Of a stretch of DNA of 14,034 bases, positions 1 to 8,618 are shown piece after piece. Position 1 is the first letter of the stretch. Every line of letters starts with the position of its first letter. Where the stretch lies: NCBI GenBank assembly GCA_934526125.1, contig CAKSZU010000055.1, forward strand, positions 1-14,034, in the 5' to 3' direction. The notes beneath the pieces were generated by a model. It was not told the origin of the DNA. It saw only the letters and a list, made by a program, of their open reading frames with translations, and searched no databases. The translations under genes were made by a program, and so were the position numbers. Source of the stretch: an uncultured Faecalibacterium sp. Lineage in GTDB: Bacteria; Bacillota; Clostridia; Oscillospirales; Ruminococcaceae.

Positions 1-237
1 GGCGAGCCGGAGCTGATCTGGGTGGCCAGCAAGAGCGGCAGCATGAACGCCTGCCGCAACGACGGCGGCATCATCCATACCCCCTACGGCGAGTATGTCA
101 TCGTCCTGATGAACAAGGACTTCCATGACATCATCGAGTACAACGACCACCCGGCCATGGTCTATGGGGCCCGGGTCTCCCGGATGATCCTGGACCAGAT
201 CCTGGCCTGCGAGGGCAGGCTGTACCCGAAGAACTGA
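1..237 (+). CDS. Class A beta-lactamase-like serine hydrolase, C-terminal part (5' truncated by window)
   Basis: Only the last 78 codons are present; the reading frame is open from base 1, so the gene starts upstream. The segment begins with a strand-like stretch containing SKSGS (residues 10-14 of the fragment), which matches the KTG/KSG triad on the beta-3 strand of class A beta-lactamases and related penicillin-binding enzymes. After it come a typical next strand (GGIIHTPYGEYVIVL) and a C-terminal helix. The catalytic SxxK and SDN motifs would lie outside the window, so activity cannot be judged. It may be a beta-lactamase-like hydrolase of cell-wall peptides rather than a resistance enzyme. 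It ends 34 nt before the transporter gene, with no terminator visible between, so co-transcription is possible. Confidence 0.65.
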   Translation, partial: GEPELIWVASKSGSMNACRNDGGIIHTPYGEYVIVLMNKDFHDIIEYNDHPAMVYGARVSRMILDQILACEGRLYPKN

Positions 238-271
238 GCTGAAATCTGTTGAAATTGTAGGAAGTATAACA

Positions 272-1045
272 ATGGGGATAACAATTGCACCTTCGATGAT
301 GCTTTTTCTGATGCTGATGACCGGGTTTGCGGGGTTCGTGGACTCGGCGGCCGGGGGCGGCGGGCTGATCAGCCTGCCGGCCTATCTGTTCGCTGGGCTG
401 CCGGTGCATTCCGTCTACGGCACCAATAAATTCAGCGCCGCCTGCGGCACCACCTTTGCCACCGTCCAGTTTTTCCGCGGCGGGGCCATGAATATCCGGG
501 TGGGCCTGCTGGCCGCCGTGGGCAGCTTTGCGGGCAGTGCGCTGGGTGCGCAGATCGTGCTGCACCTCAGCGATGCCGCCCTGCGCACCATGATGCTGAT
601 CATCCTGCCCATCGCGGCGGTGCTGATCCTCTGGCGGCGGAACCTGCCCGACGAGAACCGGGACGATGGGACCATGACCCTGAAAAAGGCGGCCCTTGCC
701 CTTGCCATCGGGCTGGGCATCGGCCTGTACGACGGCGTGTTCGGCCCGGGCACCGGCACCTTTGCCATCATTGCCTTCACCACCCTGATGGGCTTTGACC
801 TGCGCACGGCGGGGGGCAATGCCAAGGTGCTGAACCTGGCCAGCAACTATGCCAGCGTGGTGACCTACCTGACCAGCGGGATGATCGTGTTCTCCGTCGG
901 CATCCCCTGCGCGGTGAGCAACATCGTGGGCAACCTGATCGGGTCCCATTTCGCGCTGAAGAAGGGGGCAAAGTTCATCCGCCCCATGATGCTGGTGGTC
1001 CTGGTCCTGCTTCTGGGCAAGCTGATCTCGGACGCACTGCTGTAA
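272..1045 (+). CDS. TSUP (TauE/SafE) family sulfite/anion exporter, membrane protein
   Basis: A 257-residue integral membrane protein made almost wholly of hydrophobic helices. It has the internal two-fold repeat of the TSUP family: a first half with GFAGFVDSAAGGGGLISLPA (about residues 18-37), and a second half with GIGLYDGVFGPGTGTF (about 149-164) followed by a conserved AKVLNLASNYASV stretch. Family members move small sulfur-containing or organic anions, such as sulfite, sulfoacetate and taurine-derived products, across the cytoplasmic membrane; the substrate here cannot be told. Length is normal for the family. The ATG at 272 is chosen because AGGAAG lies at 259-264, 7 nt upstream. It sits 34 nt after the hydrolase gene and ends just before a strong terminator. 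Confidence 0.9.
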   Translation: MGITIAPSMMLFLMLMTGFAGFVDSAAGGGGLISLPAYLFAGLPVHSVYGTNKFSAACGTTFATVQFFRGGAMNIRVGLLAAVGSFAGSALGAQIVLHLSDAALRTMMLIILPIAAVLILWRRNLPDENRDDGTMTLKKAALALAIGLGIGLYDGVFGPGTGTFAIIAFTTLMGFDLRTAGGNAKVLNLASNYASVVTYLTSGMIVFSVGIPCAVSNIVGNLIGSHFALKKGAKFIRPMMLVVLVLLLGKLISDALL

Positions 1046-1055
1046 CAGGAACACA

Positions 1056-1092
1056 AAAGCGGGGCCGCTGCACACTGCAGCAGCCCCGCTTT
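1056..1092. terminator. Bidirectional terminator between TSUP and degV-family genes
   Basis: The 10-bp arms AAAGCGGGGC (1056-1065) and GCCCCGCTTT (1083-1092) are perfectly complementary, and an inner GCTGC/GCAGC helix (1067-1071/1077-1081) extends the hairpin. T-rich sequence follows on the plus strand (1101-1109). The A-run opening the left arm gives a short T-run for reverse-strand transcripts. It lies between two converging genes and can serve both. Confidence 0.85.
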
Positions 1093-1107
1093 CTGTCGGG
1101 TTGGTTT

Positions 1108-1965
1108 TTATTCCAAGGTCAGTCCCTGATCAAAGAAGGCCAGGCCGAAGGCACCGGGGCCCGCGTGGGTGCCGATGACGCAGCCGATCTGCTGCACCAG
1201 CGGTTCGGCGGTCTGCAGGTTGTCCTGAAGATAGGTCAGGATGGGCGTAGTCTCCCGGGTGGAGACGGTGTAGCCGGCCAGCGCGGGCACGGCTTCGTTG
1301 ATCCCGCCCATTTCCTCGATCTTCTTGAACAGGGCCACATAGGCGCCGGGCAGGCCCCGGGCCTTGCCCGCCATGGCCACCTTGCCTTCTTTAATGGAGA
1401 TCAGGGGCTTGATGCCCAGCATCCCGCCGGCCACGGCCACGGCGGCCGGCAGGCGGCCGCCCTTGCGCAGATATTTCAGGTCGTCGATGACGGCCACCAG
1501 ATGCAGATGCTCCTTGGCGTGTTCCAGCACGGAGGCGATCTGCCCGGCGGTCTTTCCGGCCTCCCGAAGGCGGATGGCCAGCCGGACCAGCTGTGCCTCG
1601 CCCAGGCAGACGTTCTCCGAGTCGATGAAGATCACGTTGTCCACATTGGCCATGTCGGCGGCCAGCTTGGCGCACTGGTAGGTGCCGGACAGCTCGTGGG
1701 ACAGGAAGATGCCGATGACCTCATCCCCGGCGGCAGCGGCCTCGGTGAAGAACCGCTCGAACAGCTCCGGGCTGGGCTGGCTGGTGGTGGGCAGCTTGCG
1801 GCACTGGGCCATGATCCCGTAATATTCGGTGGGGATCATGTCCACGCCGTCCCGCAGGACGGTGCCGTCCTCCAGCGTGACATTCAGGGGGATGACGGTG
1901 ACGCCCAGCTGTTCTGCCTCGGCAGGCAGGATGTCGGACGCGGAATCGGTGAGAATGCGGATCAT
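1108..1965 (-). CDS. DegV family protein (fatty-acid binding)
   Basis: A 285-residue DegV-fold protein. Members bind a long-chain fatty acid, and some (FakB) present it to the FakA kinase for phospholipid synthesis; no fakA is seen here, so the exact role is open. Visible family signatures are the N-terminal TDSASDI (residues 6-12), TSQPSP (61-66), SHELSGTY (89-96), DSENVCLGE (115-123), YLRKGGR (165-171) and THAGPGAFG (266-274). Length is as expected (about 280). The ATG at 1965 is preferred over longer in-frame extensions because GGAGG lies at 1976-1980, ten bases upstream, and the DegV fold begins exactly there. It has its own promoter in the 1966-2169 spacer and converges on the terminator shared with the TSUP gene. 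Confidence 0.93.
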   Translation of the reverse strand: MIRILTDSASDILPAEAEQLGVTVIPLNVTLEDGTVLRDGVDMIPTEYYGIMAQCRKLPTTSQPSPELFERFFTEAAAAGDEVIGIFLSHELSGTYQCAKLAADMANVDNVIFIDSENVCLGEAQLVRLAIRLREAGKTAGQIASVLEHAKEHLHLVAVIDDLKYLRKGGRLPAAVAVAGGMLGIKPLISIKEGKVAMAGKARGLPGAYVALFKKIEEMGGINEAVPALAGYTVSTRETTPILTYLQDNLQTAEPLVQQIGCVIGTHAGPGAFGLAFFDQGLTLE

Positions 1966-2031
1966 ATACAGAATACCTCCAGAGGGGCTGAGGCCGGGAA
2001 ATCCGACCAAATCATCAAAAAAGTCGCATAG

Positions 2032-2061
2032 AGTATACCAGAATCCCGGCTGAAAAGTCAA
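2032..2061 (-). promoter_or_regulatory. Sigma-A promoter for the degV-family gene
   Basis: On the reverse strand a -35 TTGACT (2056-2061) is followed after 18 bp by TATACT (2032-2037). A TG dinucleotide one base upstream makes it an extended -10 (TGGTATACT). It would start RNA near 2025, giving a leader of about 60 nt. Confidence 0.75.
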
Positions 2062-2109
2062 TTGTTTGAACAAAATTTTCTTCGCATTTTCGCAAAACCG
2101 GTCCTCTGC

Positions 2110-2138
2110 TTGCACAAAAAGGCCCCGCATGATACAAT
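2110..2138 (+). promoter_or_regulatory. Sigma-A promoter for CPBP-tadA
   Basis: The -35 TTGCAC (2110-2115), 17-bp spacer and -10 TACAAT (2133-2138) predict RNA starting near 2145, about 25 nt before the CPBP start codon. It is divergent to the degV-family promoter, with the two -35 elements about 50 bp apart. Confidence 0.75.
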
Positions 2139-2169
2139 AAACCCCGACAGAAAGGGGAGAGGGCAGACC

Positions 2170-2589
2170 ATGACAGGACCAGAACGCAGAGCGGAGAAGC
2201 GGCGGGCCGTATGCCTTGCCGCCCTCGGCTGGGCCGGGCTGGCAGCGGCGTATACCCTGCTGGTGCCCGGCGGAGCGGCGGAAGTGCCGGCGGGGCTTTC
2301 CGCTATCCTGCGCAGCTGCCTCTGGCTGCCCATCGCCGAGGAGCTGATCTTCCGGGGAGCTTTGCTCCGCATCCTGCAGCCGCTGGGCAGGAACGCGGCG
2401 CTTCTGGGGCAGGCCGTGCTGTTTGCCGCCGTCCACGGCACCCCGGTACAGAAGGGCTATGCCTTTGGCATGGGGCTTATCTTCGGCTGGGCGGCGCAGG
2501 CCGCCGGCAGTCCTGTCCCCGGCATGGTGCTGCATATCCTGAACAATGGGCTGGTGCTGGCCCGGGCGCTGGCAGAAAGGGGAGCATGA
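2170..2589 (+). CDS. CPBP family intramembrane glutamic endopeptidase (short form)
   Basis: A 139-residue membrane protein carrying the three CPBP (CAAX protease / bacteriocin-processing, Abi) motifs in order: EELIFR (residues 57-62, the catalytic EExxxR), AVHG with His89, and HILNN with His122 and Asn126. These residues line the intramembrane active site of this family. CPBP enzymes usually exceed 200 residues; this one has only one helix before motif 1, so it is a compact version. The ATG at 2170 is chosen because GGGGAGAGGG lies just upstream and the promoter predicts RNA starting near 2145. The gene overlaps tadA by ATGA, implying translational coupling. The substrate is unknown. Confidence 0.82.
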   Translation: MTGPERRAEKRRAVCLAALGWAGLAAAYTLLVPGGAAEVPAGLSAILRSCLWLPIAEELIFRGALLRILQPLGRNAALLGQAVLFAAVHGTPVQKGYAFGMGLIFGWAAQAAGSPVPGMVLHILNNGLVLARALAERGA

Positions 2590-3077
2590 TGACCGACTAC
2601 GAGCTGATGGGGGCGGCGCTGGAAGAGGCTGCCAAAGCCGCCGCGCTGGGCGAGGTGCCGGTGGGGGCTGTGGTGGCCCGGAACGGCGAGATCATCGCCG
2701 CCGCGCACAACACCCGGGAGACGGAGAAGAATGCCCTGCACCATGCGGAGCTGCTGGCCATCGACGCGGCCTGCAAAAAGCTGGGCGGCTGGCGGCTGTG
2801 GCAGTGCGAACTGTTCGTGACGCTGGAACCCTGCCCCATGTGCAGCGGGGCCATCCTCAACAGCCGTATCCGGCGGGTGGTCTACGGGGCGGCGGACGCC
2901 AAGGCCGGGTGCTGCGGCTCGGTGACCGACCTGTTCGCCCTGCCCTTCAATCACCATCCGGCGGTGGAGCAGGGCCTGCGGGCGGAGGAAGCCCAGGCGC
3001 TGCTGCAGGCGTTTTTCCTCCGCCTGCGGCAGCAGCGGGGCACAAGACCCCGCTGGAAACCGCCCGTGACCCCCTGA
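2586..3077 (+). CDS. tadA: tRNA-specific adenosine deaminase (A34 to inosine)
   Basis: A 163-residue cytidine-deaminase-fold enzyme. TadA converts adenosine 34 to inosine in the tRNA-Arg(ACG) wobble position. The zinc/catalytic signatures are HAE at residues 53-55 (His ligand, Glu55 proton shuttle) and PCPMC at 82-86 (two Cys ligands). The typical TadA C-terminal pattern is also present (DAKAGCCGSVTDL, then FNHHP, then GL). The start is the ATG at 2586, overlapping the CPBP stop (ATGA); a second ATG follows immediately at 2589. AGGGGAG lies just upstream. The last 15 or so residues are a basic, proline-containing tail. A terminator follows 10 nt after the stop. Confidence 0.93.
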   Translation: MMTDYELMGAALEEAAKAAALGEVPVGAVVARNGEIIAAAHNTRETEKNALHHAELLAIDAACKKLGGWRLWQCELFVTLEPCPMCSGAILNSRIRRVVYGAADAKAGCCGSVTDLFALPFNHHPAVEQGLRAEEAQALLQAFFLRLRQQRGTRPRWKPPVTP

Positions 3078-3087
3078 AAACGTGAAA

Positions 3088-3134
3088 AAAGTGGGAACTG
3101 CGTGAAAAAAGCCACCGGTTCCCACTTTCTTTTT
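3088..3134. terminator. Terminator after tadA
   Basis: The 11-bp arms AAAGTGGGAAC (3088-3098) and GTTCCCACTTT (3118-3128) are perfect complements with a 19-nt loop. They are followed by CTTTTT on the plus strand and preceded by an A-run that would serve reverse transcripts. The 11-mer CGTGAAAAAAG occurs twice, 20 bp apart (3081-3091 and 3101-3111), once before the stem and once in the loop. Confidence 0.8.
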
Positions 3135-3161
3135 GGGACAAATTGTGCTATATTATTTAAT
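3133..3161 (+). promoter_or_regulatory. Possible promoter for SDR-rpoD
   Basis: TTGGGA (3133-3138), a 17-bp spacer and TTTAAT (3156-3161) lie in an AT-rich patch directly after the terminator. They would give a leader of about 155 nt before the TTG start at 3323. The match is modest. The leader itself (3162-3322) shows small inverted repeats but no RNA element I recognise. Confidence 0.4.
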
Positions 3162-3322
3162 GGTAACTTGTCGAAACCACTCGCATAAAACAACGGGCGC
3201 GCCGCAGGACCGGCCATGACCGGAAGAATTGAGCAGAGCGCAGCTCCGTCGGGCAGTGGCGGGACAGTCCTTCCTGCCTGCATCCTTTGCGGGCAGAGAA
3301 AAAGCGACAGGAGGGCTGACTC

Positions 3323-4252
3323 TTGTACGATGATGAATTTGAACTGACCTTCGATCTGAACAATGAGGACGAAGCGTCTGCGGAAGCGCCGGATGCCGTG
3401 CAGCTGCCGCAGGAACCGGCTCCGCCGCCGGAACCACCCGCGGCAGAACCGGAGCCGGAGCAGAAACCCCAGCCGGAACCCGAACCGGAACCCCAGCCCG
3501 GACCGGAACTGCCGGAGATGCCCGCCGCAAACGGGCGCTGTGTGCTGATCTCGGGCGGCGACCGGGGCATCGGCGCGGCGGCGGCCCGGGCCTTCTGGCA
3601 GGCGGGTTACCGGGTGGCCGTGCTCTATCACACCCACGCCGAAGCGGCGGCAGCGCTGGAAAAGGAGCTGCCGGGCGTTCTGGCCATCCAGTGTGATGTG
3701 GCCAGCCGGGCCAGCTGCGAGGTGGCGGTCCACACGGCAGAACAGGCCCTGGGGCATCTGGATGTTCTGGTGAGCAATGCGGGCATCGCCCAGCAGAAGC
3801 TGTTCACCGACATCACCCTCGAGGAGTGGCAGCGGATGCTGGATGTGAACCTGACCGGTGCGTTCCATCTGTGCCAGCTGGTGCTGCCGGGGATGATCCG
3901 CCGCAAGGCGGGCCGCATCCTGACCGTGAGCAGCATGTGGGGGCAGACCGGCGGCAGCTGCGAGGTCCACTATTCGGCGGCCAAGGCCGGGCTGATCGGC
4001 CTGACCAAGGCCCTCGCCAAGGAAGAGGGCCCCAGCGGAATCACCGTGAACTGTGTGGCCCCGGGTGTCATCGACACCGATATGATGGCCGCCTTCACGG
4101 CCGAGGACAAGGCAGCCCTTGCCGAGGAGACCCCTGTGGGCCGTCTGGGCAGTGCCGATGAGGTGGCGCGGCTGCTGGTCTTTCTGGCCGGAGAGGACGC
4201 CGGTTACATCACCGGACAGGTGTTCGGGATCAACGGCGGTCTGGTGATTTGA
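3323..4252 (+). CDS. FabG-like short-chain dehydrogenase/reductase with Pro/Glu-rich N-terminal extension
   Basis: A 309-residue protein. Residues 71-309 form a complete classical SDR of the FabG (3-oxoacyl-ACP reductase) type. Visible features are the nucleotide-binding SGGDRGIG (77-84), CDVASR after strand 3, NAGI (152-155), catalytic Ser204, Tyr217 and Lys221 (YSAAK), PGVIDTDM, and a C-terminal GINGGLVI. The core probably reduces a carbonyl with NAD(P)H, possibly 3-oxoacyl-ACP; no fatty-acid genes adjoin, so fabG is not assigned. Residues 1-70 are acidic then dominated by Pro-Glu pairs, unlike usual SDRs of about 245 residues. The start is TTG 3323, with AGGAGGG at 3309-3315, 7 nt upstream. 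The first in-frame ATG (residue 66) lacks such a site. Confidence 0.85.
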   Translation: MYDDEFELTFDLNNEDEASAEAPDAVQLPQEPAPPPEPPAAEPEPEQKPQPEPEPEPQPGPELPEMPAANGRCVLISGGDRGIGAAAARAFWQAGYRVAVLYHTHAEAAAALEKELPGVLAIQCDVASRASCEVAVHTAEQALGHLDVLVSNAGIAQQKLFTDITLEEWQRMLDVNLTGAFHLCQLVLPGMIRRKAGRILTVSSMWGQTGGSCEVHYSAAKAGLIGLTKALAKEEGPSGITVNCVAPGVIDTDMMAAFTAEDKAALAEETPVGRLGSADEVARLLVFLAGEDAGYITGQVFGINGGLVI

Positions 4253-4331
4253 ACCACCCGGCAGCGGGCAAAACTATGAGACAGGATCACTTACGGCGCA
4301 GCCAGCGCCGGGGTGAAAAGGAGAGAGCAAA

Positions 4332-5711
<1,380 letters not shown>

Positions 5712-5725
5712 TCGCATAAAACTTC

Positions 5726-5763
5726 AAAAGGAGCTGCCGCTGAAAATGCGGCAGCTCCTTTTT
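5726..5763 (+). terminator. Terminator after rpoD
   Basis: A perfect 15-bp stem, AAAAGGAGCTGCCGC (5726-5740) with GCGGCAGCTCCTTTT (5748-5762), closes a 7-nt loop and ends in a five-base T-run. The symmetry would allow termination of reverse transcripts too. Confidence 0.93.
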
Positions 5764-5776
5764 GGAAGGGCGGACG

Positions 5777-5806
5777 GGAGAAAAAACGATTTTCTCCAAA
5801 TTTTTT
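5777..5806 (+). terminator. Possible second (tandem) terminator
   Basis: GGAGAAAA (5777-5784) pairs with TTTTCTCC (5790-5797) around a 5-nt loop, followed by AAA and six T (5801-5806). The stem is AT-rich and weaker than the preceding hairpin; it may be a backup insulating the tRNA promoter. Confidence 0.45.
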
Positions 5807-5817
5807 GAAAAAAACCC

Positions 5818-5846
5818 TTGCCAAATGGGTCGCTTTATGGTAAACT
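5818..5846 (+). promoter_or_regulatory. Promoter of the tRNA-Thr gene
   Basis: TTGCCA (5818-5823), a 17-bp spacer and TAAACT (5841-5846) predict RNA starting near 5853, about 11 nt before the mature tRNA 5' end. Confidence 0.8.
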
Positions 5847-5863
5847 AATTGAGCTGTGATTGT

Positions 5864-5939
<76 letters not shown>

Positions 5940-5945
5940 GCTCAG

Positions 5946-5982
5946 ACCGCCTCGGCATCAAGAGATGCCGGGGCGGTTTTTT
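5946..5982 (+). terminator. Terminator of the tRNA-Thr unit
   Basis: A 14-bp stem (5946-5959 with 5964-5977, one G-T wobble) closes an AAGA tetraloop and is followed directly by six T (5977-5982). Confidence 0.92.
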
Positions 5983-6273
5983 GCGTTCCGGCCGAGGTTT
6001 CGTTTTCACCGGAACAGGGGATGATGCCATGCGTGGCCAGAAGGGCAGCGAACAATGCCTCGAAGCCCTGATCCTTTCCGCGCCGGGTTCAAATCCGGCC
6101 CGCAGGGCGGTGCATTTCAGCCAGAGCGGGAGAGCAGCGGTCCGCTGTTCCAGCTCCACATTGGTGGCCATGGCCGTGTGCAGGGTTTGCTATAATTCCG
6201 GATGCAGAGCATCCATGCCTGTATTATAGTGAAAAATGGCCGGAAAGGGAACAGGAAAGACGGCTGTACACAC
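5983..6273. other. Gene-free spacer
   Basis: I find no coding region or RNA gene here. It contains a T-arm-like palindrome (6082-6099) without a tRNA body. There is an extended -10-like TGCTATAAT (6188-6196) with no good -35, a GGATGC/GCATCC hairpin (6200-6214), and a reverse-strand TATAAT (6223-6228). Open frames through it run into the tRNA and have no ribosome binding site. Confidence 0.5.
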
Positions 6274-6313
6274 AAAAAACAGCCCCGCCGGCAGAGGGAA
6301 TTGCCAGCGGGGC
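6274..6313 (-). terminator. Terminator of the EF-G-like gene
   Basis: Read on the reverse strand, a 12-bp stem (6302-6313 with 6282-6293, one mismatch) closes an 8-nt loop and is followed by TGTTTTTT. It starts 29 nt after the stop codon of the reverse-strand GTPase gene. Confidence 0.9.
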
Positions 6314-6342
6314 CAGAAAATGTCTTATGAACGGTTCAGGGA

Positions 6343-8427
6343 TCAGTCGTCAGCGGCTTCGTCCAGGTTGCCGAGCTTCTTTGCCTGCTCGACCACGGCG
6401 GGCACCAGCGTCTCGGGCAGGATCTCGTAGCGGGCGAACTCGGTGGTGAACCAGCCGCGGCCCTGGGTGGTCTGCCGGATGAAGGTGGTGAAGTTGCTCA
6501 GCTCAGCCAGAGGCACCTCGGCGATGATGGTCTGCAGGCCGTCCTCGTCCGGCTCCATGCCCAGCACACGGCCGCGGCGCTTGGTCACATCGCCCATGAT
6601 GTCGCCGGTGTTGTCGTTGGGAACGTGGGCCTTCAGGGTGTGGATGGGTTCCAGGATGACGGGGCCTGCCTCGGGCATGGCGGCCTTATAAGCCAGCTTG
6701 GCGGCCATGATGAAGGCCATTTCGGAGCTGTCCACGGGGTGGTAGCTGCCGTCCAGCAGGGTGGCTTTCAGGCCTACCACAGGGTAACCGGCCAGCACAC
6801 CCTTCTCGGCGGCAAGGCGGACGCCCTTTTCGACGGCGGGGAAGAAGTTCTTGGGCACACTGCCGCCGAACACCTTCTCCTCAAAGACGACCTGCTCGCT
6901 GTCGCAGGGCTCGAAGTTGATGATGACATCGCCGAACTGGCCGTGGCCGCCGGTCTGCTTCTTATGACGGCCCTGCTTCTGGCAGGCCTTCCGGATGGAC
7001 TCACGGTAGGCGATGCGGGGAGCCTCCAGGCCGATCTCGACGCCGAACTTGTTCTTCAGCTTGGCCTTGACCACATCCAGATGCTGCTCGCCCAGACCGC
7101 CGATGACCTGCTGGTGGGTCTCGGCGTTGTTCTGGTAGCTCAGGGTGGGATCTTCTTCCATCAGGCGGGCCAGCGCACTGCTGATCTTGCCCTCATCGCC
7201 CTTCTTGGCCACGGTGACGGCCATGAACAGGCTGGGCTTGGGGAACACGGGAGCAGGCAGCTTTGCCACGCGGGCGGCATCGCACAGGGTATCGCCGGTC
7301 TTTGCGCTGATCAGCTTTGCCACGGCGCCGATATCACCGGCACCGATGCCGTCGGCATCCGCCTGCTTTTTGCCGATGATGGTCAGGGGCTTGCCGATTT
7401 TCTCCACCTCGCCGGTGCGGGCGTTGGTCAGAGGCTCGCCTGCCGTCACCTTGCCGCTGATCACGCGCAGGTAGCTCAGCTTGCCCACAAACGGGTCGGC
7501 CACGGTCTTGAACACATAGGCGGCGGTGGGCTCGTCCTCGGTGCAGTGCAGCTCCACGGGCTCGCCGTTGGCGTCCTCGGCCAGAACGGCACCGTCATGC
7601 TCCGGGCTGGGCAGCAGCTTGTGCATGTTGAACAGCAGCATATCCAGTGCCTGCTGGTTGACGGCGCTGCCGCAGAACACGGGGGTGATCAGGCCGTCCT
7701 TGACACCCTTGCGCATGCCTTCCACGATCTCCTCGGTGGTGAAGGACTCGCCGCCGAAGAACTTTTCCATCAGCTCATCGTCGGTCTCGGCGATGGCCTC
7801 GCTCATGGCCTCGATCAGGCCCTGGAACCGGTGGCCGATGTCGGGCAGATCCACCTGGATCTGCTTGCCGCCCTCGTACTTGAAAGCTTTCTGGCTGAAC
7901 AGGTTGATGTAAACGGGGGTGCCGTCATCCAGCTTGGCGGGCACGACACAGGGGCAGACGGTGGAGCCGAACTTGATCTTCATGTCCTCCAGGATCTTGA
8001 AGTAGTTGGCATTTTCCAGATCGCACTTGGAGACGAACACCATGGTGGCCTTGCCGTTCTTGCGGGCCAGCTGGAATGCCTTCTCGGCACCGACGGTGAC
8101 GCCGCTGCGGCCCGAAACTACTACCAGTACGCTCTCGGCGGCACGGATGCCCTCGTACTCGCCGGCCTCAAAGTCGAACAGGCCCGGAGCGTCGATCAGG
8201 TTGTACTTGATGCCCTCATACTCCACCGGCACCACCGATGCCGACAGGCTGGCTTTCCGCTTTGCTTCTTCAGGGTCAAAGTCCGAAATCGTTGTACCGT
8301 CTTCCACACGGCCCATACGCTCTGCTGCGCCCGAAAAATAGACCAGTGCCTCAGTCAGCGTTGTCTTGCCGCTGCCGGCATGGCCTGCAATCAGGATATT
8401 GCGGATGTTGTTGCTTGCGTATTTCAT
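6343..8427 (-). CDS. EF-G-like translational GTPase (FusA2-type paralogue)
   Basis: A 694-residue protein with the full five-domain EF-G layout: a G domain, then translation-factor beta-barrel, domain IV and V segments including QTGGHGQFGDV and a GRVLGMEP-containing C-terminal domain. EF-G drives ribosomal translocation. Here the GTPase motifs are divergent: G1 GHAGSGKTT (15-23) instead of the usual GHIDAGKTT form, G3 DAPGLFDF (79-86) with Leu83 where EF-G has its catalytic His, G4 SKCD (133-136) in place of NKMD, and G5 CGSA (252-255). I therefore call it a paralogue, like the poorly understood FusA2 group, not the main EF-G. No rpsL/rpsG/tuf neighbours are seen, which supports this. The ATG at 8427 has GAGGG at 8437-8441; longer frames upstream cross the promoter and are rejected. 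Confidence 0.9.
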   Translation of the reverse strand: MKYASNNIRNILIAGHAGSGKTTLTEALVYFSGAAERMGRVEDGTTISDFDPEEAKRKASLSASVVPVEYEGIKYNLIDAPGLFDFEAGEYEGIRAAESVLVVVSGRSGVTVGAEKAFQLARKNGKATMVFVSKCDLENANYFKILEDMKIKFGSTVCPCVVPAKLDDGTPVYINLFSQKAFKYEGGKQIQVDLPDIGHRFQGLIEAMSEAIAETDDELMEKFFGGESFTTEEIVEGMRKGVKDGLITPVFCGSAVNQQALDMLLFNMHKLLPSPEHDGAVLAEDANGEPVELHCTEDEPTAAYVFKTVADPFVGKLSYLRVISGKVTAGEPLTNARTGEVEKIGKPLTIIGKKQADADGIGAGDIGAVAKLISAKTGDTLCDAARVAKLPAPVFPKPSLFMAVTVAKKGDEGKISSALARLMEEDPTLSYQNNAETHQQVIGGLGEQHLDVVKAKLKNKFGVEIGLEAPRIAYRESIRKACQKQGRHKKQTGGHGQFGDVIINFEPCDSEQVVFEEKVFGGSVPKNFFPAVEKGVRLAAEKGVLAGYPVVGLKATLLDGSYHPVDSSEMAFIMAAKLAYKAAMPEAGPVILEPIHTLKAHVPNDNTGDIMGDVTKRRGRVLGMEPDEDGLQTIIAEVPLAELSNFTTFIRQTTQGRGWFTTEFARYEILPETLVPAVVEQAKKLGNLDEAADD

Positions 8428-8494
8428 ATCGGTTTTTCCCTCATTTCCGCCGCACCGGAGCATTCTCTCCGTTTTTGTGGCATATTTTACAAAG

Positions 8495-8522
8495 ATAATA
8501 CCACACTCAAAGCGTTTTTCAA
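8495..8522 (-). promoter_or_regulatory. Promoter of the EF-G-like gene
   Basis: On the reverse strand TTGAAA (8517-8522), a 16-bp spacer and TATTAT (8495-8500) predict RNA starting near 8488, giving a leader of about 60 nt. Confidence 0.65.
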
Positions 8523-8618
8523 ATAGATTGCTTGAATTTTCTGCTTTCCCGGCTGCCAAACTTCCCGGCCTGCTTTTGTGCATTTTGCCCGAAGAGGAAA
8601 AAATTCGATGACAGAACG

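Noticed and set aside
1966..2535. Upstream extension of the degV-family frame across the promoter into the CPBP gene
   Set aside because: It overlaps the CPBP gene on the other strand. A strong GGAGG before 1965 and the DegV fold start fix the short form.
6082..6099. T-arm-like sequence GCCGGGTTCAAATCCGGC suggesting another tRNA
   Set aside because: The 5-bp stem gives an 8-nt loop. Placing the loop at 7 nt breaks the stem. No matching acceptor, D or anticodon arms lie upstream on either strand.
6625..8526. Long plus-strand frame (633 codons) opposite the EF-G-like gene
   Set aside because: Its Leu/Gly/His/Asp-rich composition is that of a mirror frame in GC-rich coding DNA. The reverse-strand EF-G match is unambiguous.
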